Assembly: GCF_910592395.1 (NCBI RefSeq)
Contig: NC_088321.1
Location: 8,496,001-8,560,000, forward strand
Length of the DNA: 64,000 nt
From: Lineus longissimus
Lineage: Eukaryota; Nemertea; Pilidiophora; Heteronemertea; Lineidae
Direction of reading: 5' to 3'
A program made the translations under genes and the position numbers. Shown piece after piece: positions 29,983 through 42,660 of this stretch (positions are counted from its first letter, which is position 1; every line of letters begins with the position of its first letter). A model generated the notes under the pieces. The model did not search any database, was not told the DNA's origin, and worked only from the letters and a program-made list of their open reading frames with translations.

Positions 29983-32900
29983 TTGTCCTCAAACAGTTTA
30001 AACTACAGTGGGAAACAGCGCGGATTTTGCACAGATGACTAATCTCGATGCCTGTGGGTATGGAACAGGTATTCGAAAAAGCTGGATCGCTGGACTGCTG
30101 GATTCATGGATCACCACCGCCTGGATTGTAGCTGGCACTGCATGCTGTACTTTGGTGTAGCCTGCCGGTGTGCATGTTGCAATACTCAGCCTCATGTTTT
30201 AACTATCTTGTCGAATGCCCCGACTCAAGTACGTAATCATTCTCACATTCACCCTGGAGAATGAGTTCTCCGAATTGCCGAGCATCTTATCAGGCCTTCC
30301 AACTTACCGAGCAGACTAGCCTGGGTAGTGCTTCTTGAGGCCTGGGAGAATGGCTACCTCATAAGAAATACATCCAAAATGTTCGCTCGTTCGTAATTTA
30401 AAAAAACAACTGTGTCCATCTGGTAACATGGGCAATATGTCATCATATGCACTAAATTTCGAGGTAAATTAACCAACGGGTGACTCTGTGGTGCAAGCAC
30501 AAAATCAATCCATGCATATATTTCACAACTTGTTCGGTTTCCATAGGACAAACCAGCAGTGCAGTTTTCTCTAATATTTGATGAAAATCATGCTTGAAGA
30601 ACCTTATTACAAGATGAACACAACAATATTTCGTTAAAAGACCCAACAACACAGTTTTTCATAACTTTCTTTTCCCAGGACAGACAAGCTGTCGACAAAC
30701 TGGAAGCCCTGATAAAATGCTCGGCAATGTGGGGAATTGATTCTCCAGGGTAACATTGACTCAGGAAGTTCTTCAGCTACAATAGATACTTTCTGTCAGC
30801 TTTGTAGTTCATGTAGAACCGCTGGTAAAATCCCGGCAATTTCTCTGGTGAAGAGTCTGTGACGGAGGGATCCGTGCCAGAGTGTGTACTTGGAGGACAT
30901 GGTGGGAAACTTTGGGGATTTGGGAATTGGTCAATCCATCAAGGCGGTGGTGTTCCATGTGCAGTCAACAGAAAATTGACTCCAGCGATTTTGATATCTT
31001 TTCGCTTTGGCCATCAGCCGAGTCTCGAATGACACAATACGATCATACCTGTATCAAAGAAAAGGTCCTTAGCAGCGCTATCGATCCCGACACATGGGTC
31101 GAGTGAGCCTGGGACGACTCCGGAAGTCAACAAAGTTCCCGTTTCTAACTCACCACTCCGAACAAGAATTTTTCCATACTGTTGGGTAGACATGTAGCCT
31201 TGCAATTAAATTGTCAAGTTGTGGTAAATACATGACTGGGATGGATCAGAGTGGAATTAATCCCCAATCTGTGGTTGATTCTAACCCTACAGAGTTTTGA
31301 TGATATATTTAAGAAAATGTGGTCTTACTGGTCAGTTAAGAAATTGAATTTTGATAGGGCCATATCAATGCGCGAGTGACGATTTGACGAATATGCTGTA
31401 CAGAAGTAATTTTGTCTCAAGCAATCGGTATTGGAATATTGTAAGATTTTGTTATGATATTGGTAAAGGGTTCTTCTTTTAACACATATACCATTTGGGG
31501 TGGATACATAGGCCCATGGGGGATATTTCTAACCAAAACCTATGTTCAACAATGTACACATAATGTACACAGTGTCTGATGCGGGGCTCTGAACCGTTTG
31601 AACCGTTTAACATTCAAAATTGCAGAATTTTCTTTTTTACCCTGGGTCATGTATTTCCACACCGAGGCCCATTTCACTAATGAATGTTTCAGCTTGAACT
31701 AGGCAAGAAATGAAAAGCACTTTGAGAATGTTGTACACTATAACGCGCTGTAGTATTATAAGAACTCGAACTTTTTAAAGAATTTTCTAGAACTCCCAAC
31801 GCGTTCTAAAGTTCCGACCTGGGACCTTCGAGGTGCGCGATGTGCGTCTAATCGAAAGTAATTGGCCGTACTGATGATCACCTCTCGATGGCCCTGGGCG
31901 AGGCCAAAGGATACGGTGATGACCGTAGTAAAATAACAACCCGCAACCCATTCTACTTCTAATACTTTCTTCACAAACACCTCGCAGTCATACTACCTGA
32001 TAACTGGCCAATATCATACCTCCCCCTGATGAGCCTCACGAAGATCGATATATTTATACGATATGGGAGAATGCCACTCTATTGACACCCGGTTGTGAGC
32101 CCCAACACATATTTCATGGTTTATGGCGATTATCATGTCCACGTTTGATTGATTTTTCAAACTATTACATTAGTGTAATAGTCGTGGGCAATACATGGAC
32201 AGTTACGAACACATTCTATCTACAAACGAAGGAAATGCAAAGAATGCGTGCGCATGACTTGATATGCGAAGTGTCGGATGTGCCGTCACGGTACTTACAC
32301 TTTGGGGAAATATCAAAATGGCGCCGCATCATGGCGACAGAGAAACAAACAGTATGATGAAGAACGTTATAGAAATCAATTGAAAAGGATTACAAAGAGG
32401 GAGAGTCGTACGATCATTTTTCATGTGTGTAAACACTTGGTCAAAACATTCAAAATGAACTTTTGCCAAAAAAATCGGGCGGAGTGACGATTTTTAGTGA
32501 GATTCAACCGGACTTAAGGAGGACATGGCTGAGCGGTGGATTCTGGACTAATTAAGGATTATCTCTTAATCTCATTACATTGATCTTTTAACGGTGAGTT
32601 GGCTTTTCATTCCTGGTCAACAGTGTTAAATGTGTGTTCTAAAATAGGACTGTAATAGAACGTTATGATATAGGCCTACGTTAAGATATAACACTTATGA
32701 AATATATTTGACCAGAAAATCCGATCAGCCTTGGTTACGACGCGAGTGTTTTGATTTATAATTTGATCTTGAAAAATTACACACATGGTGAATGAAAAAA
32801 CGCCGATCGAATGCTTGCGACTAGCTATTGGTGTCAACTGGTGTACAGTAAATTGTTTGTTCTTTCATTTTACCCAAGGTCCAATCCAACATTGTAAACA

Positions 32901-34007
32901 TCCTGTCCATATGAAGCTCATTCATAAGAGTTTTTGCTATCTCCGAGATAAGTGTGTCAATATGTATTCCTTTGACAGACCTCGAAAGATCAAAAAACAT
33001 ATCAGGGCCTGATTGTTCAAAATAAATGCTGTCTCTAACACCAGCTCTTTAGACTTTAGCCACGTTAAATTTAACGCCGGCGTTTAATAATAGTGACAAG
33101 ACTTGTTTTGAACAAATGGGTCCATATCATTTAACCTAAGTTTTACTCAAGTTTATCAGTGCTGCAGTGGTATGCATATACTCTCTTTTACACATTAAGA
33201 GTTTAGTCCCAAGAGTGTACAGAAAACATGGCTGACATGTTCTATGTTCCATTGGCTACCAGAATACATTTCAAATGGTGGTCATTACTAACAGAAGGTA
33301 CATGAATTTCTGACCAATCGGGCTTTATATAGGGCCTGACCTCTTAATGTGTGAAAGAGACAATTTTAAGGCCTACCGTGACCGCTTAGCTACCTCGGAG
33401 TTACCAATCCTCATTGCGTGCTCCGTGTCACTTGATGAGCGACCATTGCTTCTCCTATCTTTGAAGCGCCGTGGTATTGGTGATCAAGAATTGAGTTCGA
33501 CAGTATCCTAGTAAGTTGAGGTGGTGGTTCGGCTAAGAGCCAAGGAACCCTTTACCATCCCGATGGAACATTGCTGAAAGGCATCCAACGACAATGCGCA
33601 TAATATCTAAGGGGGCATGGCTCGAGTATATTTCCATTTTCCTGACCCACCATTACACACGAATTGTGTACCCCTTTAATGAATTATGTGCGAGAAGCTA
33701 TAAAAAAATTGCCTACTTTCTGCTACAATATTCAACATACAATGTAGCCTGCTTGGTAACTACCACAGAGTGTGTTGTATAGGTTATGTACCTCTACCAA
33801 ATTCGATCGTACCATGGTTGCCTACGAGTTGACGGGTGGCATTCTTTCCAGGCAGTGCACTTTTTTAATTTATCAGTTAAGCAACAGATCCGGTAGTTCC
33901 TAGTGTACTGAATGTCGAATTAGTAAAATATAACATTGAAACAAACCATTAGTTAGTTGTTACCATCAATAAGAATTACTATTTTGATAGTTGAATCGAC
34001 TTATTCT
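29983..34007. other. No supported gene; mostly unique non-coding sequence
   Basis: No reading frame here has recognisable motifs. A possible exon (about 30,680-30,745; RQAVDKLEALIKCSAMWGID) lies between a TTTTCCCAG and a GGTAAC but has no partner exon. A short inverted repeat is listed separately. Confidence 0.4.
33180..33362. repeat. Small inverted-repeat element
   Basis: CTCTTTTACACATTAAGAG near 33,183 is nearly the reverse complement of CTCTTAATGTGTGAAAGAG near 33,342. About 140 bp lie between the arms. It could be a tiny MITE or a hairpin. Confidence 0.55.
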
Positions 34008-34027
34008 CCCCCCCCCCCCCCCCCCCC
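34008..34027 (+). repeat. C20 homopolymer
   Basis: Twenty consecutive cytosines, followed by TGC. This is a potential polymerase-slippage or assembly-error site. Confidence 0.9.
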
Positions 34028-34164
34028 TGCAAGGCGGATCAATTTCTTTAGTCGACTACATCCTCAGGTGATTTGAACAGTGTCCTATACAGGATGGACA
34101 ATGAGCGGGCGACAATAATTTGTTCAACGGTTATACCTTTCGACTTTGCATCAATTTCAGAGTA

Positions 34165-35371
34165 AGAGTGCATAAAAGTGCTTAACTCAAGTGCCATAAA
34201 ACCCTAAGTGGTCAACTTCCCCACGTTCCCCACCTAAAATAGGATTCATAAAACTACTCCGCGCCCCACTTAACCAGGTTGACCACTTAAGTTTGAGTGT
34301 AACACTTATCTTTCTTCAAAAGACACATCAGGTACCCGTGTCATATTTCTTGTTGATTTCTGCCTGTCCATTAATTCATTATTCATTGATCGTGGGCATT
34401 CAGATGTGCAAATTACAAAGTATTTTCTGTACACAATTGTATCATCGTTGCCCGGGGATGTTAGAGTTCAAAATGGCGTCATAAGCTAAGGTCATAATGG
34501 ATATCCATATGGATGACCTTATTCCCTTCCCAACATCTCATAATATCTGTTGCTGCGTTTTCTCGGAGCTTAACGGAGTCGTGGGTTCTACATGGCCATC
34601 AAGTTGCAACACTGATAAACCCAAAATGTACAACCTGCACATTGATGGAATACCAGTTTTCCCTGTTTACATATATCTCCATCCATGAAACGAAGGTCCT
34701 AGAATCCAAATACATTGTATGCATTCGATCGACCACACCGATAACATAGTGAAATCGAGGAAGCTGGCAATAAAAACAGATAATTGAGGAGTGTCATCTT
34801 GTTTCCGAAATTTGGTTCAGTGAGGTTGTTACCTCCGCAATTACTCGACTCATGGTTGGTTGGGAAAGTGGACAGTATCACCAGTAACCTGTTGGAATGA
34901 TCCGCAAGCGTAAAAATTGTAAAATTGAAGAGTTGCAAGTAACATTAACTCAGGAGGCAGCGCGTAATTCCTCCTATTTACGATTCGGGGTCATCCCTCA
35001 CAAGAATAATGTTTGCTGATCAAACCGATATCGCTTATATAATTGTAAGTTGTTTTAGAAGTCCGAGGCGATCACGAAAAACCCTTTCCCTGCGAATTGC
35101 ACGACAGTGTGCAATTTCATGTTGCCAAACCAACATCAACAAAATCATATCTGACGAGTGCCGTGCTCGAAATGAACGGAAAGAACCAGTCTACTTAGAG
35201 TTAAGACTGCCCCGGAGGTGTCTGAAATCTAAGATTCGATTTGAGTCGGCCACCTGACTTAAAGCATGTTTATGAATATGGCATATTTTAAGTAAGTACC
35301 CCACCTAAACTTAAGATGCATTTTAGGTGCCCTACTTTGACTTAAGTTGCTTTATGATTACGATCCCAGGG
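34165..35371 (+). repeat. 1.2-kb tandem repeat, copy A
   Basis: Begins with an AAGTGGTCAACTTCCCCACG block, includes GATGTTAGAGTTCAAAATGG and a CGAGGCGATCACGAAAAACC segment, and ends with TTTAAGTAAGTACCCCACCT. The same order recurs in copy B at roughly 85-90 percent identity by eye. No open frame persists in both copies, so this is non-coding repeat sequence, possibly a non-autonomous transposon. Confidence 0.8.
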
Positions 35372-36359
35372 CCCATAAGTGACCAACTTCCCAAAGTTCC
35401 CCACCTAAAATGGGATTCATAAAACTACTCAGCGCCCCACTTATAGCCAGGTTGACCGCTTAAGTTTGAGTGCTGCACTTATCTTTCTTCAAAAGACATA
35501 TCAGGTACCCGTGTCATATTCTTGTTGATTTCTACCTATAAATAAATTCATTATTCATTGATCGTAGGCATTCAAATGTGCATTTACAAAGCATTTTCTG
35601 TACACAATTGTAAATTGTATCATCGTTGCCCGGAGATGTTAGGGTTCAAAAATGGCGAAATAAGTTAAGGCCGCAATGGAAACCCATAGGATGACCTCAT
35701 ACCCTTCCCAACGTCTTATAATCTCTGTTGCTGCGTTTTCTCGGAGCTTGTAACGGAGTCGTGGGTGCTACATGGCCATCTAGCTGCAACATTGATAAAC
35801 CCAAAATGTGCATCGAAAACAACCTGCACATTGTTGGAATACCAGTTTTCCCTGTTTACATATCTCTACTCATGAAACGAAGGTCTTAGAATCCAAATAC
35901 ATTAGGTGAGGTCACAGCCAGTGTTAGGATCACACCAAAACCTGATCCTAACACCTAACACCCAAGATCACACCAGTTGTGACCTATCGACAGGATCAAG
36001 TGTGATCCTCTAGATAACACTTGATCTTGGTGTAATCCTAGGTCACAGCCCGTATTGGGCTTTAGGATCACACTTGGTGTCACACCGTAAACCCAGCTTG
36101 GTGTTGAAGATCAGGAATTGCCTGGTAATTTTACATGCGGTGTAACACTAAACGTCTTAGGGATTAGTGAGAGCCAGAGGTCACAACTTCAGATCAGTGG
36201 TAGCCATCTTTGCCTATGTTGTTATTCACACACTCAAGATGTTTTTCATCCCAAATGTTCAATTTGTGGCGAATATGCAACAAGAAAGAGGTCCAAGACA
36301 TGAACGATCGGCAGCAGTAAGTGTTACCCTGCCAGTCGATAGCAGACAGCTATAGTTGT

Positions 36360-36395
36360 CTAGTCTAGTCTAGTCTAGTCTATGTCTAGTCAACT
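36360..36395 (+). repeat. TCTAG microsatellite
   Basis: Four to five tandem TCTAG units, within the MITE at 35,904-36,756. Confidence 0.85.
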
Positions 36396-36549
36396 TTTTT
36401 ATCAAAAATGTCAAAAATTGTATTATATAATATACTAAAATCTACTTCTTCTATTTTTGTCACACTTATTTTACGTCTTTACATATATATTATCTTTTGT
36501 AAAGTGCTTAGGAAATGATTTTATTCGTTATTGTAGCACTCTAATTTAA

Positions 36550-36595
36550 TAAATATTATTATTATTATTATTATTATTATCATTATTATTATAGT
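36550..36595 (+). repeat. ATT microsatellite
   Basis: Repeated ATT units with one CAT interruption, within the same MITE. Confidence 0.9.
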
Positions 36596-37551
36596 TGGTG
36601 TGACACTCAGCACCTCAACACCAACACCACATGTGTCTGACCCATAACACGGAACACCCAACACCAAACTGACCCCAGGATTAGAGGGGTCGGATTAGGT
36701 GTAACCCCTAACACTGACACCCAATACTGGGTGTAACACTTGATGTGACCTCACCAATTGTATGCATTCGATCGACCACACCGATATCACCGTGAAATCG
36801 AGGAATATGATGATAAAAAAAGATTGTTGAGGAATGTCATCTTGTTTCAGAAATTTGGTTCAGTGAGGTTGTTACCTCCGCAATTACTCACCTCACGGTT
36901 GGCTGGGAAATGTGGACAGTATCACCAGTAACCTGTTGGAATGATCCGCAAGCGTAAAAATTGTAAAACCGAAGAGTCAACTTAGCAACTTTAACTCAGG
37001 AGGCAGAGCATGATTCCTCCTAGTTTCCGATTCGAGGTCATCGCTCACATGAAGAATGTTTGCCGATCAAACTGATATCGCTAATATAATTATAAGTCGT
37101 TGTATAAATTCAGTGGACCGAGGCGATCACGAAAAACCCTTTCCCTGCGAATTGCACGACAGTGTGCAATTTCATGTTGCCAAGCCAATATCAACAAAAT
37201 CATCTCCGTCGAGCGCCGTGCTCAAAATGAACGGAAAGAACCAGTCAACTTAGAGTTAAGACTGCCCCGGAGGTGTCTCAAATCTAAGACTCATTTGAGT
37301 GGGCCCCCTGACTTAAAGCATGTTTATGAATATGACATATTTTAAGTAAGTACCCCACCTAAACTTAAGATGCATTTTAGTTGCCCCGCATTGACTTAAG
37401 CAGCTTTATGAATAGGAACCCAGGATCGCAGGCCCTGAAGGATTGCACTAATACTTATTATCAATGCAGTTTCTTTTATTGAAGATTCGTTGTCAATAGG
37501 CACAGGCTAATAGACAGGGAAACTGATTAACAACGCCATAAACCACTGATA

Positions 37552-38387
37552 GAAGTAGAACCTCCCCTTGCGGACACCTCTGCCAGGCGGACACCTCCGC
37601 ATTACGGACATGTTCGTTCAGTCCCGATTTTTTTTCTGAATCATTTGCTTTAACCAAAACCTCGGTAGGGCGGACACCTCTCTACTCCGAATTGCGGACA
37701 CGGCCATGGCGACTTTTTAGTCCAATCACCACGCAATTACGGAGAGTAAACAAAAACAATGGCTTCCCGAGTTCACGTAGGTAGTCGATTAGACCCAACA
37801 GGGGTGAAGTCTGCGTAATTGATGAACATGGAGTGAATTTAATGTCCGTTGCTTTCCTAATTAAAACAGAATGTATTGTTTAATTATCTTCACTGTGCAT
37901 CACATTGCCAAGCTACTGTATACTGTAACAGTAATTGCAGTCCATTGAGTTGTTTGTCCCCTTGTGCTCTAATAACAAGTACATGTATTACTATAATGAT
38001 GTACGCTGTCTATGTAATATGTAGCGTGCGAACACAACCTGCATATATCAATGTTGGCAAATTAATATTACCTCCACTAGAAATGCCAATTAACTAATTT
38101 CAAGTTCGCATATAAATGGCATCAAATTATTTGAAGAAGTTAATATTTATACCACTAAATGGAATATGTAATATGTAAGCTTCACGACCCCCATGTTCAT
38201 ACACATGAATCCATTTTTTTGACAAACTAAATGGAATATGGAATATGCAGGCTTCACGACTCCCGTGTTCATAAACATGACTACACCTTTTGGACAAAAA
38301 TGGCATAACCTCCCTATAAAGTACTCCTCTACATTACGGACACCAACGCCCAGTCCCATGGGTGTCCGCATTAGAGAGGTTGTACTG
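37552..38387. mobile_element. Non-autonomous pogo/Tigger-like element
   Basis: The left end reads AAGTAGAACCTCCCCTTGCG; the right end, reverse-complemented, reads CAGTACAACCTCTCTAATGC. Both are followed by GGACACC and flanked by TA. Repeated GCGGACACCTC words fill the subterminal regions. There is no transposase. CAGTA-type ends with TA duplications are typical of Tigger/pogo derivatives. Confidence 0.8.
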
Positions 38388-38464
38388 TATAAGTGGTTAG
38401 GTCACAAGTGATCCCAATTCCCAATGGTAACTACTGTCCACCTGAAGACCAACATGTGTGGGCC

Positions 38465-38823
38465 AATAGCAGATGAGGTCACTGCCGCTGCTGCCCTCTA
38501 TTTCCCCATCGCTGAATTACAGGCAATGTCGGACAAACATGCGGTTTCGTAATGGATTCAGGCTTTCTAACTAGGGCAGTTAGATTCAATCTGGCACATG
38601 TCCGAGTGTTGGAAATACTACATAATTGTTCTGAATATTTCTCTCTCTGACTCTATGGTATCATTCATGCTAAAACAATGCAGGGTCAAAGATAATTGAC
38701 TTTGAAATGCTCAAATGCGTGGAAATAAGTGTCGATGTCCGACTGTCACGTGACTAAAACGTCATCAATATCTTATTCAAATGACCTTGTGAGCTATAAA
38801 TAGTAACTTCGCGGAATGCTATT
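38465..38823 (+). mobile_element. MITE family A, copy 1
   Basis: About 350 bp nearly identical to 44,059-44,429, with a right end of GCGGAATGCTATT. Its left inverted repeat has lost about 8 bp (AATAGCAGATGAGG where copy 2 has AATAGCATTCCGCGAAGATG). Confidence 0.88.
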
Positions 38824-39369
38824 TGTATGAAGGGACGGCGACCTGTCCAATGCATATCATACTTGGGGCGGTTATGCTTCAACATAATGAACCGGTTTTA
38901 GATCGGGGAGTCTAACGAATACACAATGCCGTGGTGCAGTTAGCATGCATGCAACGTTTGCTGAAACTTTGTATAAATGACATTTATATATGTCTATATA
39001 ATGAATACATGTGCACGCTGAAAGTTATATTTAGTACGTATTGACGCAACTTGAAATTTCCAAATTCACACAAATACCAATTTCAAATTTTAACGAACGT
39101 CGTAGGCCTTGGAGCCATCAAGTATTTTTAGTATCATAATTATAAGGTTCATGAGGGGAAAGGAGAAGAACGATATTCTCGGTTTACACGAATTCATTGG
39201 AAGTATCTAAAATACGAACTCAAACGATATAGGACGGTACATGGGCCGGGGGTAGATATAAAATACTAACAACACTACAATTATAATTGGCATAGTTGGC
39301 CCAGAACTTTTGTTACATGTAAGTCATTAAAGTATTATTTTAGTGTCATAATTGGTCTACATGAATGTA
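38824..39369. other. Non-coding spacer
   Basis: AT-rich sequence with no supported gene, repeat or motif. Confidence 0.4.
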
Positions 39370-40217
39370 CAGTCCTACCAGAGAGTTAATGTCCACCGTT
39401 TTTTGAAAATATCACAGAGATAAAGTAAGATATTTGAATGCGGTTTTCAGCAGAGTATGGTATATTTAGTTGGTCATGCATATATCTGTTGTATTTGGAT
39501 GCTGCTAATTCCATCCCGTCATTATGTCACAGGCATTTCAAAAAGGCCCCAAAATCACAAAATTCTCATAAGCCTTATGACCATCACTTTTGGGCTCTTA
39601 TGGACAATTGCTCATTTTTGATTAGGATTTTTATGTTATGATTTTAGTCTCCTAATTACCTTTGATAACGACCCCCAATTCTTCACGTTTGAGCTTGAGT
39701 TGGCCAAGGGCCATGCAACTACAGTAAAATATCCTATGGTTCAATTTTTAGGTTTGGTTTGTTTGAGAATCAGTTGCAACAGACAGCCCTTGAACAACTC
39801 TCTGCATATTATAGTAATTGAACCATCAATTGTGTTGAATGGCCCATTCATAAAGACCCTGACTGACTGCATTGCTGACCATGAGGGGAGTTCTCAAAGG
39901 CCACCAGCAGTCTGAAATAAACGATCAGCAGCAGCGAGCTAAAATCAGTCTTCGAAATGAAGAATTTAGCAGGTATTTTCTAATGAAAGCGAAAAAACAT
40001 TTGTTGCATCATAGTTCACCAATACATTGTAAAAAAAGAATGACATTTCTAAAATTGCCTGTTACATCATGAATAGACAGGATTAGCTGGGCCCAAATAC
40101 AACATATACATGACCAACTTGATATAGCATTCTCTGCTGAAAACCGCATTCAATTATCCTATTCTATCTCTGTGATATTGTAAATAAACTATGGCCATTT
40201 ACTTTCTGGTAGGACTT
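39370..40217. mobile_element. DNA transposon derivative with about 150-bp inverted ends
   Basis: The left arm (CAGTCCTACCAGAGAGTTAA, later GAATGCGGTTTTCAGCAGAG) is matched by the reverse complement of the right arm (AAGTCCTACCAGAAAGTAAA, GAATGCGGTTTTCAGCAGAG). Both ends abut TA. The central 550 bp encode nothing recognisable. Long arms with a TA duplication suggest a Tc1/mariner-group non-autonomous element. Confidence 0.85.
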
Positions 40218-40639
40218 TACATGTATTTGTATTTGACATACAACAGTATTTGTGTCGTGGCCTATGATTAGAAATGATATTAGCCAGATTAGTCCACATT
40301 ATCATTTGTATCAGAATGTGATATGTACATGCAGGTCAGGTTTTTTTAAAGCTGACGGGTCAAATATACATCCCTGACCAATCTGATGATAAACCGAATT
40401 CGAAGTAATCAGAGTGAAATGTTGGCACTGGTGATTGTATACAAATAGTTTGGCCAATTTATCATTGCATTACCATGTTTTAAATGAAAGCTTTGCCAAT
40501 ACAGTTCAAGAGTTACTGCAAACAGCAGATCGTATATTGATCTTATTTTCTATGATTCTCCAGGACTGGTTCTTGACTCAGGAGTGGGTGCACCCTTTTC
40601 TCTCTCCGTTCTTAATTCAATTCACTCTCAATTCTTCCG

Positions 40640-42351
40640 GTTGAAAAAACTTTTGGCATGTTCTGTAACAACTCCTTGGTAAAAATTACAACAGTGGGAT
40701 ACCCACCCTGAAAATCGCCAATGCTGTTATTGACTGTGATAGGAAGAAAAGTAACCACTTTCTGTTTAAGTACGCATCCAAGTTTCACCATGATTTTACT
40801 GAATAAAGTACTCCCGCTTTTTATAATCAGACGGAAGCTGTTATAGATGTAATTAGGGTAACTCAAGATAGAGTCAGGAAGACGATCTTAAATCTAGATG
40901 TATCCAAACAAGATGGTGAAGATGGATTGTCTAATAAAATGCTCAAATTAATTGCTACCTAACTGGATACACCCCTCTGTAGATTATACTTGTGGATTCA
41001 GGCCATTTTCCTACTTGTTGGAAAATAAGTATAGTCATCCCAATTTATAAAAATAAAGGACCCAAAAACTGTGTTGATAATTATAGACCTGTAACTCTGT
41101 TAAATTCGTTCTCAAAATTATTTGAGCGAGCTTTATATGAAGACATTCTTCATCACCTCCATCTTAATGATCTACTGTATGAACGCCAGTCCGGTTTCCT
41201 TCCTGGTCATGACACACAGAAGCAGTTGTCTAAAATTGTTTATAATTTATTTATGAATAATGAGTCCAGAAACATCACAAGAGGAATCTTTATCGATATT
41301 TCTGGTGCATTTGATGAGGTGCCACATTTCCTTAAGGGGAAAAACTGTTTTGCTATGTCATTAGGGGCAGAGTTTTGGATATTTTACAAAATTATTTGGA
41401 AGATCGCACTATCAAGGCGCGATCGAGAGTAAACAATTCCTCCTCGGAAGACTCTAAGAAAGGTTATATAAACTTAGGAGTCCCACAAGGGTCAATACTG
41501 GCTCCCATCCTTTTTTGTAATCTACTCGGGTTTCGCACGCCTGACGTCCACTGCAGTAAACCAGTGTATGTGTTCAATTTAGAAGGCCCACGACGGAAGT
41601 AAGTTTCTTGATTAATTAACCAGCAGCATCAATGGCAATAGTGGCTTGAATAGAAGGCCTAAAATTTCACCCATTACGGGCCTAGAAATGTGTACTATGA
41701 AAAGATCTGGTTGGACGTTAGAAGTGAGAAACTAGAGTATATAAATGATCTTGCTAAAGTAATTCACTATTGTCTTCTGTATATGTATACGCTGACGACT
41801 GCACTCTGTTTTTAAAGGTGGACCCCGAGGTAAATCCAGCTGCATCTCACAACCTGCTACAAAGTGACCTTGACAGATTAACTGCTTGTAATTGGTCCCA
41901 AAATTGGAAACTCAATTTTAAAGCTGAAAAGAGCAAAGTGGTTATTTTTCATTCGCCAAGAAGGACTATCCTAATTTATTCATCTTGGCCCAAACACCTA
42001 GGCTTTATCTTAGATAGTTGTCTAACCTTTGAGGAACATCTCCAAAACGTTACAGTCAAATGCAACTCTCTACTGAATCACTCTACTAAAACTAAAACTT
42101 GAGTCTCGGCACTTGGAGACACTCTATTTCTCATTCATCCTCCCCATATGGAATATGGAGCCGTAATATTTGATTCAGCAAAGGTTGTATATAGTAAATT
42201 GTCTAGACTTGACCAAATTCATTATTGGGCTGGCCTGATAGTCAGCGGTTGTGTTCAAGGCACTGCTAGTAATAAAGTTTATAAATCCCTTGATTGGATG
42301 TCACTTTCTCAGAGGCGTTATAAGAAAAAAAATTTGTTATGTATAATATAA
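40640..42351 (+). pseudogene. LINE reverse transcriptase remnant
   Basis: Segments in order: TILNLDVSKQDGEDGLSNKM, then PTCWKISIVIPIYKNKGPKN and NYRPVTLLNSFSKLFERAL, then GIFIDISGAFDEV (palm Asp), LGVPQGSILAPILF, VYADDCTLFLK (YADD box), then a tail with DWMSLSQRRYKK. Stops and frameshifts lie between the pieces, for example near 40,960, 41,430 and 42,100. Relationship to the CR1/Jockey group is judged from these motifs only. Confidence 0.85.
41523..41738. other. Foreign block inside the LINE RT
   Basis: The RT sequence stops after ILFCN and resumes with YINDLAKV about 215 bp later. The block between has no RT similarity and no obvious inverted ends. It may be a small insertion or a local rearrangement. 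Confidence 0.5.
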
Positions 42352-42660
42352 CTCGTTTAAGAGCTCCAATGTTGATAGTTATAGAAACCCAGTGTATGAT
42401 GGAAGACTGAGAAACCAGCAACCATTCATTCTTCCTCCAAGAGTATCACAAAGATTCACCAAATCCACTTTTCCCAGTGCAATTAAGGCCTGATGGCTTC
42501 CCTTGCCAAACGGTGTGAGAAAACTCCTTCAAATTCAACACTCGTGTGTACATAAAAGGGCGTAAAAACTACTTGGTAACTACTAAATTAAAATTTTCGC
42601 GTGGGGACGAAATTCTTTTCAACCAAATACGCTGTGATCTCATATTGAGGAACCACCTGA

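Larger units (their letters stand above)
35904..36756. mobile_element. MITE with ATT target duplication and paralogous empty site
   Basis: The ends are inverted: GGTGAGGTCACAGCCAGTG at the left, and GGTGAGGTCACATCAAGTG reading in from the right. ATT flanks both sides (35901-35903, 36757-36759). Copy A has an uninterrupted ACATTGTATGCATTCG at the corresponding place. The interior repeats short ACACC and GGTGT words and holds microsatellites but no transposase. The 3-bp duplication fits a Harbinger-type mover; this is not proven. Confidence 0.88.
35372..37435 (+). repeat. 1.2-kb tandem repeat, copy B, interrupted by a MITE
   Basis: Same order of segments as copy A, lengthened by an 853-bp insertion (35904-36756). 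Outside the insertion the two copies run parallel to the end near 37,435. Confidence 0.82.
40615..42660 (+). mobile_element. Degenerate LINE fragment (CR1/Jockey-like RT)
   Basis: The RT region and its upstream linker are readable over about 2 kb with many frame changes. No endonuclease precedes it, so it is 5'-truncated. A foreign block of about 215 bp sits in the RT near 41,523-41,738. The 3' end is not marked by a clear tail. Confidence 0.8.

Noticed and set aside
32528-32560. tRNA-like start (ATGGCTGAGCGGT) resembling a Ser/Leu tRNA A box
   Set aside because: No box B or cloverleaf follows within tRNA distance.
35009-37345. Paired frames (MFADQTDIA...) in both copies of the 1.2-kb repeat
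   Set aside because: The frames diverge between copies by frameshift, so they are not conserved as protein.
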